Of a stretch of DNA of 6,902 bases, positions 1 to 6,051 are shown piece by piece. Source of the DNA: an uncultured Variovorax sp. (GTDB lineage Bacteria; Pseudomonadota; Gammaproteobacteria; Burkholderiales; Burkholderiaceae); the NCBI GenBank assembly GCA_946478645.1, contig CAMLCW010000276.1:1-6902 (forward strand). Reading direction: 5' to 3'. Positions within the stretch are counted from its first letter, which is position 1. The number at the start of each line of letters is the position of its first letter. The notes under the pieces are model-generated. The model searched no databases and was not told the origin of the DNA. It was given only the letters and a program-made list of their open reading frames with translations. A program made the translations under genes and the position numbers.

Positions 1-784
1 TGCTGCGGCCTGCCGCATCGACCAGGATGCCGTCGCGCACCACCAGGCCCGCCGCAGCCGCCAGCTCGTCATTGGCGCACGCACCGATGCCGATGACGAT
101 GGTGTCGGCCTCGATCACCCGTCCGTTCGACAGATGGATGCGCCCGGGCCCGATGCGTGCCACGGCCGCCCCGAGCAGGATCTCCACGCCCCGGGCCCGA
201 TGCGGCTCCAGCAGCGCCGACGCAAAGGCGGCGGGCAGCAGGCGCGCCAGCGGCCGGGGCGCCGCTTCGACGAGCGTCACCTCGGCGCCCAGCGCCCGCG
301 CGGTCGACGCGAGCTCCAGCCCGATGAATCCGGCACCGACGATGCCGACGCGGCAGCCGCGCGCAAGCCGCGGCGCGAGCCGCAGGGCGTCATCGATGGT
401 GCGCAGGTAGAAAAGCTCGGTCCCCGGTTCGACCGGCCCCGCAAACGCGCGAGGCCGCGCACCGGTTGCCAGCACCAGGTGGTCGAAATCGAGGGCGGTG
501 CCATCGTCCAGGCGCACCCGCCTTGCTTCGCGCTCCACTTCCACAGCGCGCCGCGCGCATATCAGCTCGACGTCGAGTTCGCGCCATCCGTGCACCGGCA
601 GCAGTTGCAGCGATGAAGGATCGGCGCGGCCGAGCAGCACATCCTTCGACAGCGGCGGCCGCTCGTAGGGCGGCTGGGCTTCGTCGCCGACCAGCGTGAT
701 CGGCCCGGCATGGCCGCAGCGGCGCAGCGCCTGCGCGGTGCGCCCGCCCGCCTGGCCGCCACCCACGACAACCACGCGGCACAT
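1..784 (-). CDS. FAD/NAD(P)H ferredoxin reductase (BphA4/putidaredoxin-reductase type), C-terminus cut by window edge
   Basis: Reading down from the ATG at 784 gives 261 codons with no stop before the left edge, about two thirds of the family's usual ~400 residues. The N-terminal Rossmann motif GGGQAG (residues 8-13) binds FAD. The family-typical PPYERPPLSK follows at 38-47 and the ATGAR motif at 106-110. The second dinucleotide fold is GAGFIG at 150-155. An acidic residue, E173, ends its second strand, which usually favours NADH over NADPH. These enzymes pass electrons from NAD(P)H through FAD to a small 2Fe-2S ferredoxin that feeds an oxygenase; they are cytoplasmic. The C-terminal domain that helps dock the ferredoxin is off-window. 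The gene begins 23 nt after the stop of the desaturase-like oxygenase, with a good ribosome site, so the two are very probably cotranscribed partners. That pairing matches MocF of rhizopine catabolism. A rubredoxin or P450-system reductase is the alternative. The family call is secure; the partner is inferred. Confidence 0.93.
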   Translation of the reverse strand, partial: MCRVVVVGGGQAGGRTAQALRRCGHAGPITLVGDEAQPPYERPPLSKDVLLGRADPSSLQLLPVHGWRELDVELICARRAVEVEREARRVRLDDGTALDFDHLVLATGARPRAFAGPVEPGTELFYLRTIDDALRLAPRLARGCRVGIVGAGFIGLELASTARALGAEVTLVEAAPRPLARLLPAAFASALLEPHRARGVEILLGAAVARIGPGRIHLSNGRVIEADTIVIGIGACANDELAAAAGLVVRDGILVDAAGRS

Positions 785-792
785 TGGCGCCC

Positions 793-797
793 CCTCC
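793..797 (-). promoter_or_regulatory. Ribosome binding site of the ferredoxin reductase
   Basis: The minus strand reads GGAGG here, 8 nt before the ATG at 784. It fixes that start. It also shows the gene has its own initiation signal although it lies only 23 nt behind the upstream stop codon. Confidence 0.75.
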
Positions 798-807
798 GCG
801 CGGCCGT

Positions 808-1776
808 TCACGGCCGCACCGCCTCGCGCCGGCGGCGCAGCACCTGGCCGATGATCTCGCGGTGAACCTGCCAGTAGCTCGTCGACAGGCAACCCAGGTG
901 CGGCTTCAGCTCGCGGTGCAGCCGTCCGAGCGCATGGAACGGTACCGACGAAGCGACGTGATGCTCCGCGTGGTACGGCATGTTCCAGTACAGCGTCCTG
1001 AACACCGGATTGGCGAGCGTGGTGCGGGTGTTCGCGAGCAGGTTGGGGCTTTCGTCGGCACCGGTGTGCTCCGCCATGCGGATGGCGCGGAGCACGGGTT
1101 CGCCGATGAAGCGCGGGAACAGCCAATACAGCACGGCGGCCCACGACTGGAATGCCACCGAGGCGGCCGCGACCAGCAGGTACAGCAGCACCGCCGCGCG
1201 GATCTCCCAGCTGACCCGGCGGACGTCGCTCGCCGGAATGAACGACAGCTCCAGCGCATTGAAGCGCCCGGTCGTTCCGCGCCACAGCGTTCCCAGCATC
1301 TTGGGCCAGAAGGAGGCGCCCAGGATCATCGCGAGGTAGCTACCGATGGTGGTCGGGAACGGCACGATGTCGGGGTCGAGCGACGCGTGCTGGGTGTAGG
1401 TGTGATGGGCCGTGTGGCGGTACTTGAAGTACAGGAACGGCCGCATGCTGACGAGCCCCGCCAGCATGCCGACCGCGGTGTTGAGCCAGCGCGTGCGGAA
1501 CGCCGTGCCGTGCGAGCATTCGTGCAGCGGTGCGAACAGGAGCACGATCACCGAACCGTGCAGGAACGAAGCGATCAGCCACGCCCACCAGAGCCCCAGC
1601 GAAAGGTAGATCAGCGTGCCCGTGACAGCGAGCGCCGCCGCGTGGACTGCAAGGTGCACGAGCCCGGGCCCGTTGCTTCGTTCCCGCAGGGCCTTGAGCG
1701 TCTGGCGTGGAATCTTCTCCGCGCCGGTCAGGGACCATTCCTGCGTGCCCATGCGGCCGAATGTCGCGATGCTCAT
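808..1776 (-). CDS. Membrane di-iron fatty-acid-desaturase-superfamily oxygenase, MocD-like
   Basis: This complete 322-residue protein has the three histidine boxes of membrane non-haem di-iron desaturases and hydroxylases: HECSH at 85-89, HTAHH at 121-125 and HAEHH at 269-273. Extra histidines lie at 237 (MAEHTG) and 281. Hydrophobic segments around 45-82, 98-115, 145-160 and 193-220 fit an integral inner-membrane protein with the boxes on the cytoplasmic face. The family uses O2 and two electrons to desaturate, hydroxylate or, by hydroxylating a methyl ether, demethylate a substrate. The linked ferredoxin reductase gene and the sugar importer upstream make a small polar substrate more likely than a membrane lipid. 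The same combination occurs with MocD, the oxygenase assigned to rhizopine demethylation. The MocD link is from memory and context, not an alignment; a true acyl-lipid desaturase or terpenoid/alkane hydroxylase remains possible. The start at 1776 is supported by a Shine-Dalgarno sequence; Met9 is a less likely alternative. Confidence 0.88.
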   Translation of the reverse strand: MSIATFGRMGTQEWSLTGAEKIPRQTLKALRERSNGPGLVHLAVHAAALAVTGTLIYLSLGLWWAWLIASFLHGSVIVLLFAPLHECSHGTAFRTRWLNTAVGMLAGLVSMRPFLYFKYRHTAHHTYTQHASLDPDIVPFPTTIGSYLAMILGASFWPKMLGTLWRGTTGRFNALELSFIPASDVRRVSWEIRAAVLLYLLVAAASVAFQSWAAVLYWLFPRFIGEPVLRAIRMAEHTGADESPNLLANTRTTLANPVFRTLYWNMPYHAEHHVASSVPFHALGRLHRELKPHLGCLSTSYWQVHREIIGQVLRRRREAVRP

Positions 1777-1782
1777 TGATTG

Positions 1783-1790
1783 CCTTCCTC
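1783..1790 (-). promoter_or_regulatory. Ribosome binding site of the desaturase-like oxygenase
   Basis: The minus strand reads GAGGAAGG, ending 6 nt before the ATG at 1776. This is a strong purine-rich match to the anti-Shine-Dalgarno and supports that start over the internal Met9. Confidence 0.75.
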
Positions 1791-1836
1791 GAAGTGATGG
1801 GTTCGCCCCTCGGCTTGCTGAAGGGGGAGTTCTTCG

Positions 1837-1866
1837 ATGCTAGGAGGCAGGGCCGGCGCGGGCCAA
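1837..1866 (-). promoter_or_regulatory. Candidate sigma70-type promoter for the oxygenase/reductase pair
   Basis: On the minus strand TTGGCC (1861-1866) is followed after 18 nt by TAGCAT (1837-1842). Each matches its sigma70 consensus hexamer at 4 of 6 positions. Transcription would start near 1830, leaving a leader of roughly 50 nt before the ATG at 1776. It sits in the only sizeable intergenic gap of the window, just where a separate promoter for the redox genes would be expected. The match is weak and the neighbourhood GC-rich, so this is only a candidate. Read-through from the transporter operon is equally possible. Confidence 0.3.
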
Positions 1867-1873
1867 TTCATTG
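1864..1873. repeat. Short inverted repeat CAAT-TC-ATTG, possible operator
   Basis: Two 4-nt arms (CAAT and ATTG) flank a 2-nt spacer in an AT-rich island within otherwise GC-rich DNA. On the minus strand an overlapping TTCA-N5-TGAA is also present at 1866-1878. The repeat overlaps the candidate -35 box, a common place for a repressor or activator site. The arms are short enough to arise by chance, and no regulator gene lies in the window. Confidence 0.25.
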
Positions 1874-1912
1874 TTTGAACATGCCTATTGATCGCGGGGG
1901 CCGCGCGGCCGC

Positions 1913-3421
1913 TCAGGCGGCCACCGCGCAACGCGCGAGCACATCGGCGTCAAAGGCTGCGCGCTCGAATTCACCGGTGATCCGGCCGCGGCTCATGACG
2001 GCGATGCGGTCGCAAAGCCCCATCAGCTCCGGCAGTTCGCTCGAAACGACGAGGATCGCCTTGCCCTCGCGTGAAAGCCGGTGCAGTGCCTCCCAGATGT
2101 GCTGCTTGCCGCCCACATCGACGCCGCGCGTGGGCTCCTCGACGATCCAGACGTCGGCGCCACGCGCGATCCATTTGCCGAGCACGACCTTCTGCTGGTT
2201 GCCGCCCGAGAGATTGACGACGCCACGCTGCGGCGCGGCCGCCTTGATCTGGAGCTGTTCGATCAGCGCATCTCCCTGAAGCCGCTGCCGGCGCCCGGAG
2301 AGCATGCCAAGGCGAGAGAGCTGCGTCAGCGTGCCCAGGGCGAGGTTGTCATAGACCGACATGCCCAGCACCAGGCCTTCGGTTTTTCGGTCGGCCGGGA
2401 GGTAGGCGATGCCCGCGTCGATCGCGTCGGCCGCGCGGGCGAACCGGACCGGCCGGCCGCGCACCTTCAACTCGCCTTCGTCGGGCACATGCAGTCCGAA
2501 CAGAGTGCGGATCACGCTTTCGCGCTCGCAGCCCATCAACCCCGCGATGCCGACGATCTCGCCGGCATGCACGGCCAGGTCGATGTCGCGGTAGCGGCCG
2601 TGCAACCCGAGGCCGACGGCCTCGATGAGCCTGTCCCCGCGCGGCGGCGCGTGCCGCGGCGGAAAGCGCTCGCCGAGGTCGCGGCCCACCATGGCGCGGA
2701 TCAGCGTCTGCTCGGTAGCCTTGCCGGCTTCGAAGCGCGCGGCGACCCGGCCGTCCCTGAGCACCGTGATGCGGTCGGCCACCGCGAGCACCTCTTCGAG
2801 TCGGTGCGACACATAGACGATGCCCAAGCCTTCGGCGCGAAGCCGCCCCACGGTCTCGAGCAGCAGATTGACATGCTCGTCGGTCAGCGACGCGGTGGGC
2901 TCGTCGAGCACCAGCACGCGCGGCTCGCTCGCGAGGGCCTTGCCGATCTCCACCAACTGGCGCTCGCTGAGCGAAAGCTCCGACGCCCGCCGCGCGGGCG
3001 AGATGCGCGCACCGAGGCGCTCGAGCAGTTCGGCGCTGCGCCGCGTCATCTGCGCATGATCGACGCGGCCGAGCGCACTGCGCGGCTCCTGGCCGAGGAA
3101 AAGGTTTTCCGCCACCGTGAGGTTGGGGCACAGCGCCAGTTCCTGGTGCACGAGCGCCAGTCCGCTGCGGCGCGCCTGCAGTGGACCGGAGAACCGCGTC
3201 GCGCGGCCCAGCATGAACAGCTCGCCATCGTCGGGCCGCTGCAGGCCGTTGACGATGGCCAGCAGCGTCGACTTGCCAGCGCCGTTCTCGCCCACGAGCG
3301 CATGGACCTCTCCCGGGCGGACATCGAAGCTGACGTCCTGCAGCGCCACGACCGCACCGAAACGCTTGCCGATGCCGCGCACCTCCAGCAGCGATTTTGC
3401 CGCCACATCGACGCCCTGCAT
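1913..3421 (-). CDS. Sugar ABC importer ATPase with two nucleotide-binding domains (RbsA/MglA/XylG family)
   Basis: At 502 residues this is the usual length for the tandem-domain ATPases of ribose-type importers. Domain 1 has Walker A GENGAGKS (44-51), Q-loop Q93, a signature region LSLSERQ (149-155), Walker B ending LDEPTASL (172-179) with catalytic E174, and H206. Domain 2 has GLMGCERES (294-302) in place of a Walker A, with no lysine as is usual for this family, a full LSGGNQQ signature (404-410), and a Walker B reading IVEEPTRGVDVG (426-437). It would bind the cytoplasmic face of the two permeases encoded upstream and drive uptake by ATP hydrolysis. The ATG lies 2 nt after the kinase stop with only a weak GAAGG ahead, so translation is probably coupled to the kinase. 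The first conserved strand begins near residue 11, which fits this start. In domain 2, E428 stands where aspartate is usual and E299 where glycine is usual; the first site looks fully catalytic. The substrate cannot be deduced from the ATPase. Confidence 0.96.
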   Translation of the reverse strand: MQGVDVAAKSLLEVRGIGKRFGAVVALQDVSFDVRPGEVHALVGENGAGKSTLLAIVNGLQRPDDGELFMLGRATRFSGPLQARRSGLALVHQELALCPNLTVAENLFLGQEPRSALGRVDHAQMTRRSAELLERLGARISPARRASELSLSERQLVEIGKALASEPRVLVLDEPTASLTDEHVNLLLETVGRLRAEGLGIVYVSHRLEEVLAVADRITVLRDGRVAARFEAGKATEQTLIRAMVGRDLGERFPPRHAPPRGDRLIEAVGLGLHGRYRDIDLAVHAGEIVGIAGLMGCERESVIRTLFGLHVPDEGELKVRGRPVRFARAADAIDAGIAYLPADRKTEGLVLGMSVYDNLALGTLTQLSRLGMLSGRRQRLQGDALIEQLQIKAAAPQRGVVNLSGGNQQKVVLGKWIARGADVWIVEEPTRGVDVGGKQHIWEALHRLSREGKAILVVSSELPELMGLCDRIAVMSRGRITGEFERAAFDADVLARCAVAA

Positions 3422-3423
3422 CG

Positions 3424-4983
3424 TCAGCCGCCTTCGCCGAGGCGGTAGCGCTCGAGCAGTGCGTGCTGCCGGTCCATGGCCCCGTGCAGATCCTTGAGCA
3501 CGTCCTGCCAGAGCCCGAAGAACTCGGCGTAGCGCTGGTGCATGGCCGCATCGGGTTCGACCGTGTGCTTGATCGTGGCGATCTGGCCGGCGGGCTCGCA
3601 GGGGTCGCGGTAGATGCCGGCGCCCACGCCTGCGAGGATCGCATCGCCGAGCGGTGCGGCTTCATTGACATCCGGAATGTCGAGCGGCAGGTTCACCACG
3701 TTGGCGGTGATCTGGTTCCAGAAACGGCTCTTCGTGGGCCCGCCGTTGAGGATCAGCCGGTCGAGCTTCACCCCTGCCGACTGCGCGATCCGCACGTTGG
3801 CATACAGGTCGTAGGCCACCCCCTCCACCAGCGCCCGGATGAAGTGCGCACGCGTCGTGCCTGCCCGCACGCCGAAGAAGGTGCCGCAGGCATTCGAGTT
3901 CCAGTGCGGGGCCAGCGAGTTGCCGAGGTACGGCAGGTAAAGCAGCCCGTCGGCATTGGGCGCGACGCGCTCGGCCTCGGCGGTGAAGAGATCGAACACG
4001 TTCTGGCCGACACGTTCCGCGATCTGCCATTCGACCGAGCCGAAATTGTCGCGGAACCACTTCAGCGATGCGCCGGTGAAAGCCATCGGCGCATCGAACA
4101 TCGTGAGTCCGGGCAGCACGTGCGGCCACTTCAGGATGCGGAACTCGTCGACGTCCTGCTCCGTCGGGATCATGATCCCGAGGTTCGAGCCCGTCCCCAT
4201 CGAATAGTAGGCCTGGCCCGCCCGGGTGACGCCGGCGCCGAGCGCCGCCGAACTGATGTCGGTACCGCCCGCGACCACCGGGATGCCGCTCGGCAGGCCG
4301 GTTTCCTCGGCCGCGAGCCGCGTGATCTCGCCGACCACCTCGTGCGACTGGTAGATGCGCGCGTACTTGTCGATGGGCACGCCGATCGCGTCGGCCACGG
4401 TCTCGTTCCAGCGGTACTTCTTGTACTCGTAGGGATAGAACAGCCCCGCGTCGCCGGTGTTGATCGAGAAGGTCCCCGTCATCCGGAAGGTGCAGAAGCC
4501 GGCGGGCGACAGGAACTTGTGGGTCGCGTTGAAGACGTGCGGCTGGTGGTTCTTGATCCACAGCGCTTTCGGCTCGATGAACCATGGCGCAATGCGATTG
4601 CCGTTGATGCGGTTGATCGTCTCCTCGCCGACCCGCTCGCGGATCTCGCTGCATTCACGCTCGGAGCGCGCATCCATCCAGATCATCGCATCGCGCAGCG
4701 GCCTGCCGGACTGGTCGACCGGCAAGGTCACCCCGACCAGGCCGGAGATCGCGACACCTCCGATCGCGTCCGCGAAGGGGCCCTTGTCGAGGCACTGGCG
4801 TATCGATGCGACCACCGCCTTCCAGTAGTTGTTCGGGTCCTGCTCGGCCCAGCCGGGACGCGGATGGAAGAGCGGATGCTCGCGCGAGCCCGTCGCAACC
4901 ACCTGGTTCGTCTGCGTGTCCAGCACCACCGCCTTCACGTTGGTGGTGCCGATGTCGATGCCGAGCATCAAAGTGCGTGCCAT
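3424..4983 (-). CDS. FGGY-family carbohydrate/polyol kinase (xylulokinase/LsrK-like), substrate unknown
   Basis: This complete 519-residue protein is of normal FGGY-kinase length. The N-terminal phosphate motif is IDIGTTNVK (9-17), GWAEQDP is at 44-50, and the sugar-site motif IWMDAR is at 101-106. The likely catalytic base is D242 in GGTDISSAALGAG (239-251). The C-terminal adenosine motif lies near 410-427 (NGGPTKSRFWNQ), followed by EAAPLGDAILAGVGAG (441-456). The family transfers the gamma-phosphate of ATP to a hydroxyl of a sugar or polyol in the cytoplasm. Xylulokinase-like chemistry is the default reading. Parts of the C-terminal half (PHVLPG, KWFRDNF, AGVGAGIY) also recall autoinducer-2 kinase LsrK, so no substrate should be assigned. 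The gene lies between the permease and ATPase genes of one importer, so it very probably phosphorylates the imported compound or a product of it. A strong ribosome site 8 nt upstream fixes the start. Confidence 0.93.
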   Translation of the reverse strand: MARTLMLGIDIGTTNVKAVVLDTQTNQVVATGSREHPLFHPRPGWAEQDPNNYWKAVVASIRQCLDKGPFADAIGGVAISGLVGVTLPVDQSGRPLRDAMIWMDARSERECSEIRERVGEETINRINGNRIAPWFIEPKALWIKNHQPHVFNATHKFLSPAGFCTFRMTGTFSINTGDAGLFYPYEYKKYRWNETVADAIGVPIDKYARIYQSHEVVGEITRLAAEETGLPSGIPVVAGGTDISSAALGAGVTRAGQAYYSMGTGSNLGIMIPTEQDVDEFRILKWPHVLPGLTMFDAPMAFTGASLKWFRDNFGSVEWQIAERVGQNVFDLFTAEAERVAPNADGLLYLPYLGNSLAPHWNSNACGTFFGVRAGTTRAHFIRALVEGVAYDLYANVRIAQSAGVKLDRLILNGGPTKSRFWNQITANVVNLPLDIPDVNEAAPLGDAILAGVGAGIYRDPCEPAGQIATIKHTVEPDAAMHQRYAEFFGLWQDVLKDLHGAMDRQHALLERYRLGEGG

Positions 4984-4991
4984 GCCGTCGT

Positions 4992-4997
4992 CTCCTT
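4992..4997 (-). promoter_or_regulatory. Ribosome binding site of the FGGY kinase
   Basis: The minus strand reads AAGGAG 8 nt before the ATG at 4983, a near-ideal Shine-Dalgarno in the 30-nt gap after the permease stop. It decides the kinase start. Confidence 0.85.
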
Positions 4998-5013
4998 CAT
5001 GTGATCTCGTTTC

Positions 5014-6051
5014 TCATGCGCCGCGGCGCTGCAGCCGCACCGACACCGTGACGGCGGCGATCAGCACCACGCCGATGATCAGTTCCTGGTACCAGGCGTT
5101 CACGTCGTGCAGCCGCAGCAGATTCAGCCCCGCCACGAAGGCGAGCGCCGCGCACAGGGTGCGGTAGGGCGAGCCGTAGCCGCCTGCCAGGCTGGTGCCG
5201 CCGAGCACGGCGATGGCGATCGCGATGAGTTCATAGCCCATGCCCATCGGCGCATCGACCGAATTCGCGCGAGAGGTCAGGACCAGTCCGGCGAGCGCGG
5301 CGCACAGCCCGCTCGCGACGTAGACCGCCACCACCCACCGTCCGACGCGCACGCCGGCGAAGCGTGCTGTCTTCTCGTCACCTCCGATGGCATAGATCCG
5401 CTTGCCTGCCACGTGCGCATGAAGGATGCACGCCAGCACGGCGAACACCGCCAGCAGTGCGAGCATCGACACCGGCATCGGCCCCAGATTGGTTTCGCCC
5501 AGCCAGCGGTAGCCCTCGGTGCGCAGGTAGTAGGGCCGGCCGTTCGAGAGCACATAGCCCAGGCCGCGCAGCGCACTGAGCGTGACCAGCGTCATGATGA
5601 ATGGCGCGACCCGGCCGTAGGCGACGCCCAGGCCGTTGACCAGTCCCACCAGCATGCCGACGCCCAGCGTCAACGCAACGAGGGGGACCGTGGGGCCCAC
5701 ATAGGTGTTGCCGCGGCCCACCATGCGCACATCGAGAACGCCGCCAGCGGCCACCATGATCTCGATCGCAGCGATCACGCTGAAGACCATGGTCGCGCCC
5801 ACCGAGAGGTCGATGCGCCCCGTGAGCATGACCAGGTTCATCCCGAGCGCGAGAAAGCCGAAGATCGCCACCTGGCGCAGCAGGTTCGCGAAGTTGTCGG
5901 TGCTCAGGAAATAGGGCGAACTCAGCGCGCCACCGACCATCAATGCCGCCAGAAGCCACAGCATCGGCTGGCGCAGCACCGCGGCGGCGGTCGACGCCAG
6001 GGCGCGCGGCTCGGAGGCCGCGACCGGTGACATGCGGGAGACGCCGTTCAT
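5014..6051 (-). CDS. Ribose-type ABC importer permease (RbsC-like), second of two
   Basis: Starting at the ATG at 6051 gives 345 residues, normal for the family. A hydrophilic N-terminal tail of about 28 residues is followed by many hydrophobic segments (around 30-45, 62-78, 86-102, 122-142, 150-165, 194-211, 238-260, 273-290, 300-312 and 323-338). Family landmarks are LALGMNLVMLTGRIDLS (67-83), the cytoplasmic loop AIGGDEKTARFAGV (221-234) that should contact the ATPase, and GGTSLAGGYGS (284-294). The protein forms half of the inner-membrane channel. The start overlaps the upstream permease stop as ATGA and has AAGGAG 8 nt upstream, so translational coupling is likely. The open frame runs further upstream of 6051, but that part is the shadow of the neighbouring permease. 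An internal Met7 (ATG at 6033) is a weaker alternative start. The usual GT after the GGxGxxx motif reads RT here (297-298), a small departure. The importer family is certain; the substrate is unknown. Confidence 0.95.
   Translation of the reverse strand: MNGVSRMSPVAASEPRALASTAAAVLRQPMLWLLAALMVGGALSSPYFLSTDNFANLLRQVAIFGFLALGMNLVMLTGRIDLSVGATMVFSVIAAIEIMVAAGGVLDVRMVGRGNTYVGPTVPLVALTLGVGMLVGLVNGLGVAYGRVAPFIMTLVTLSALRGLGYVLSNGRPYYLRTEGYRWLGETNLGPMPVSMLALLAVFAVLACILHAHVAGKRIYAIGGDEKTARFAGVRVGRWVVAVYVASGLCAALAGLVLTSRANSVDAPMGMGYELIAIAIAVLGGTSLAGGYGSPYRTLCAALAFVAGLNLLRLHDVNAWYQELIIGVVLIAAVTVSVRLQRRGA

Larger units (their letters stand above)
1777..1912. other. Intergenic gap between the importer operon and the redox genes
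   Basis: These 136 nt separate the ATPase stop from the oxygenase start. They hold the oxygenase ribosome site, a weak promoter candidate, a short inverted repeat, and a 12-bp GC palindrome (1899-1910, GGCCGCGCGGCC) directly after the ATPase stop. The palindrome has no following T-tract, so it is not a convincing intrinsic terminator. I see no small reading frame with a good ribosome site and no ferredoxin gene here. Confidence 0.7.

Noticed and set aside
27..616. Plus-strand frames opposite the reductase
   Set aside because: They overlap each other and the reductase gene and contain no domain. The FAD and NAD motifs on the minus strand explain this region.
796..806. 11-bp repeat (CCGCGCGGCCG) shared with 1901-1911, each just after a stop codon
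   Set aside because: Both copies follow minus-strand stop codons, which is curious, but an 11-mer made only of G and C is unsurprising in DNA this GC-rich, and neither copy extends further.
784..1779. Plus-strand 331-codon open frame
   Set aside because: It lies exactly opposite the oxygenase gene, whose histidine boxes and ribosome site are clear. Its product is rich in Arg, Gln and His with no recognisable domain, as expected of a mirror frame in GC-rich DNA.
1899..1910. GC palindrome after the ATPase stop as a terminator
   Set aside because: GGCCGCGCGGCC is a perfect 12-bp palindrome, but its hairpin is tiny and no T-run follows on either strand. In this base composition it can occur by chance.
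2081..3448. Plus-strand 455-codon open frame
   Set aside because: It is antisense to the ABC ATPase and has His/Arg/Gln-rich low-information composition with no motif.
2349..3671. Minus-strand 440-codon frame spanning the kinase/ATPase junction
   Set aside because: It is out of frame with both genes, is Arg/Ala-rich, and crosses a well-supported stop/start junction.
3397..5004. Plus-strand 535-codon open frame
   Set aside because: It is antisense to the whole FGGY kinase gene. It has no family motifs and a composition typical of a shadow frame; the kinase motifs on the other strand are decisive.
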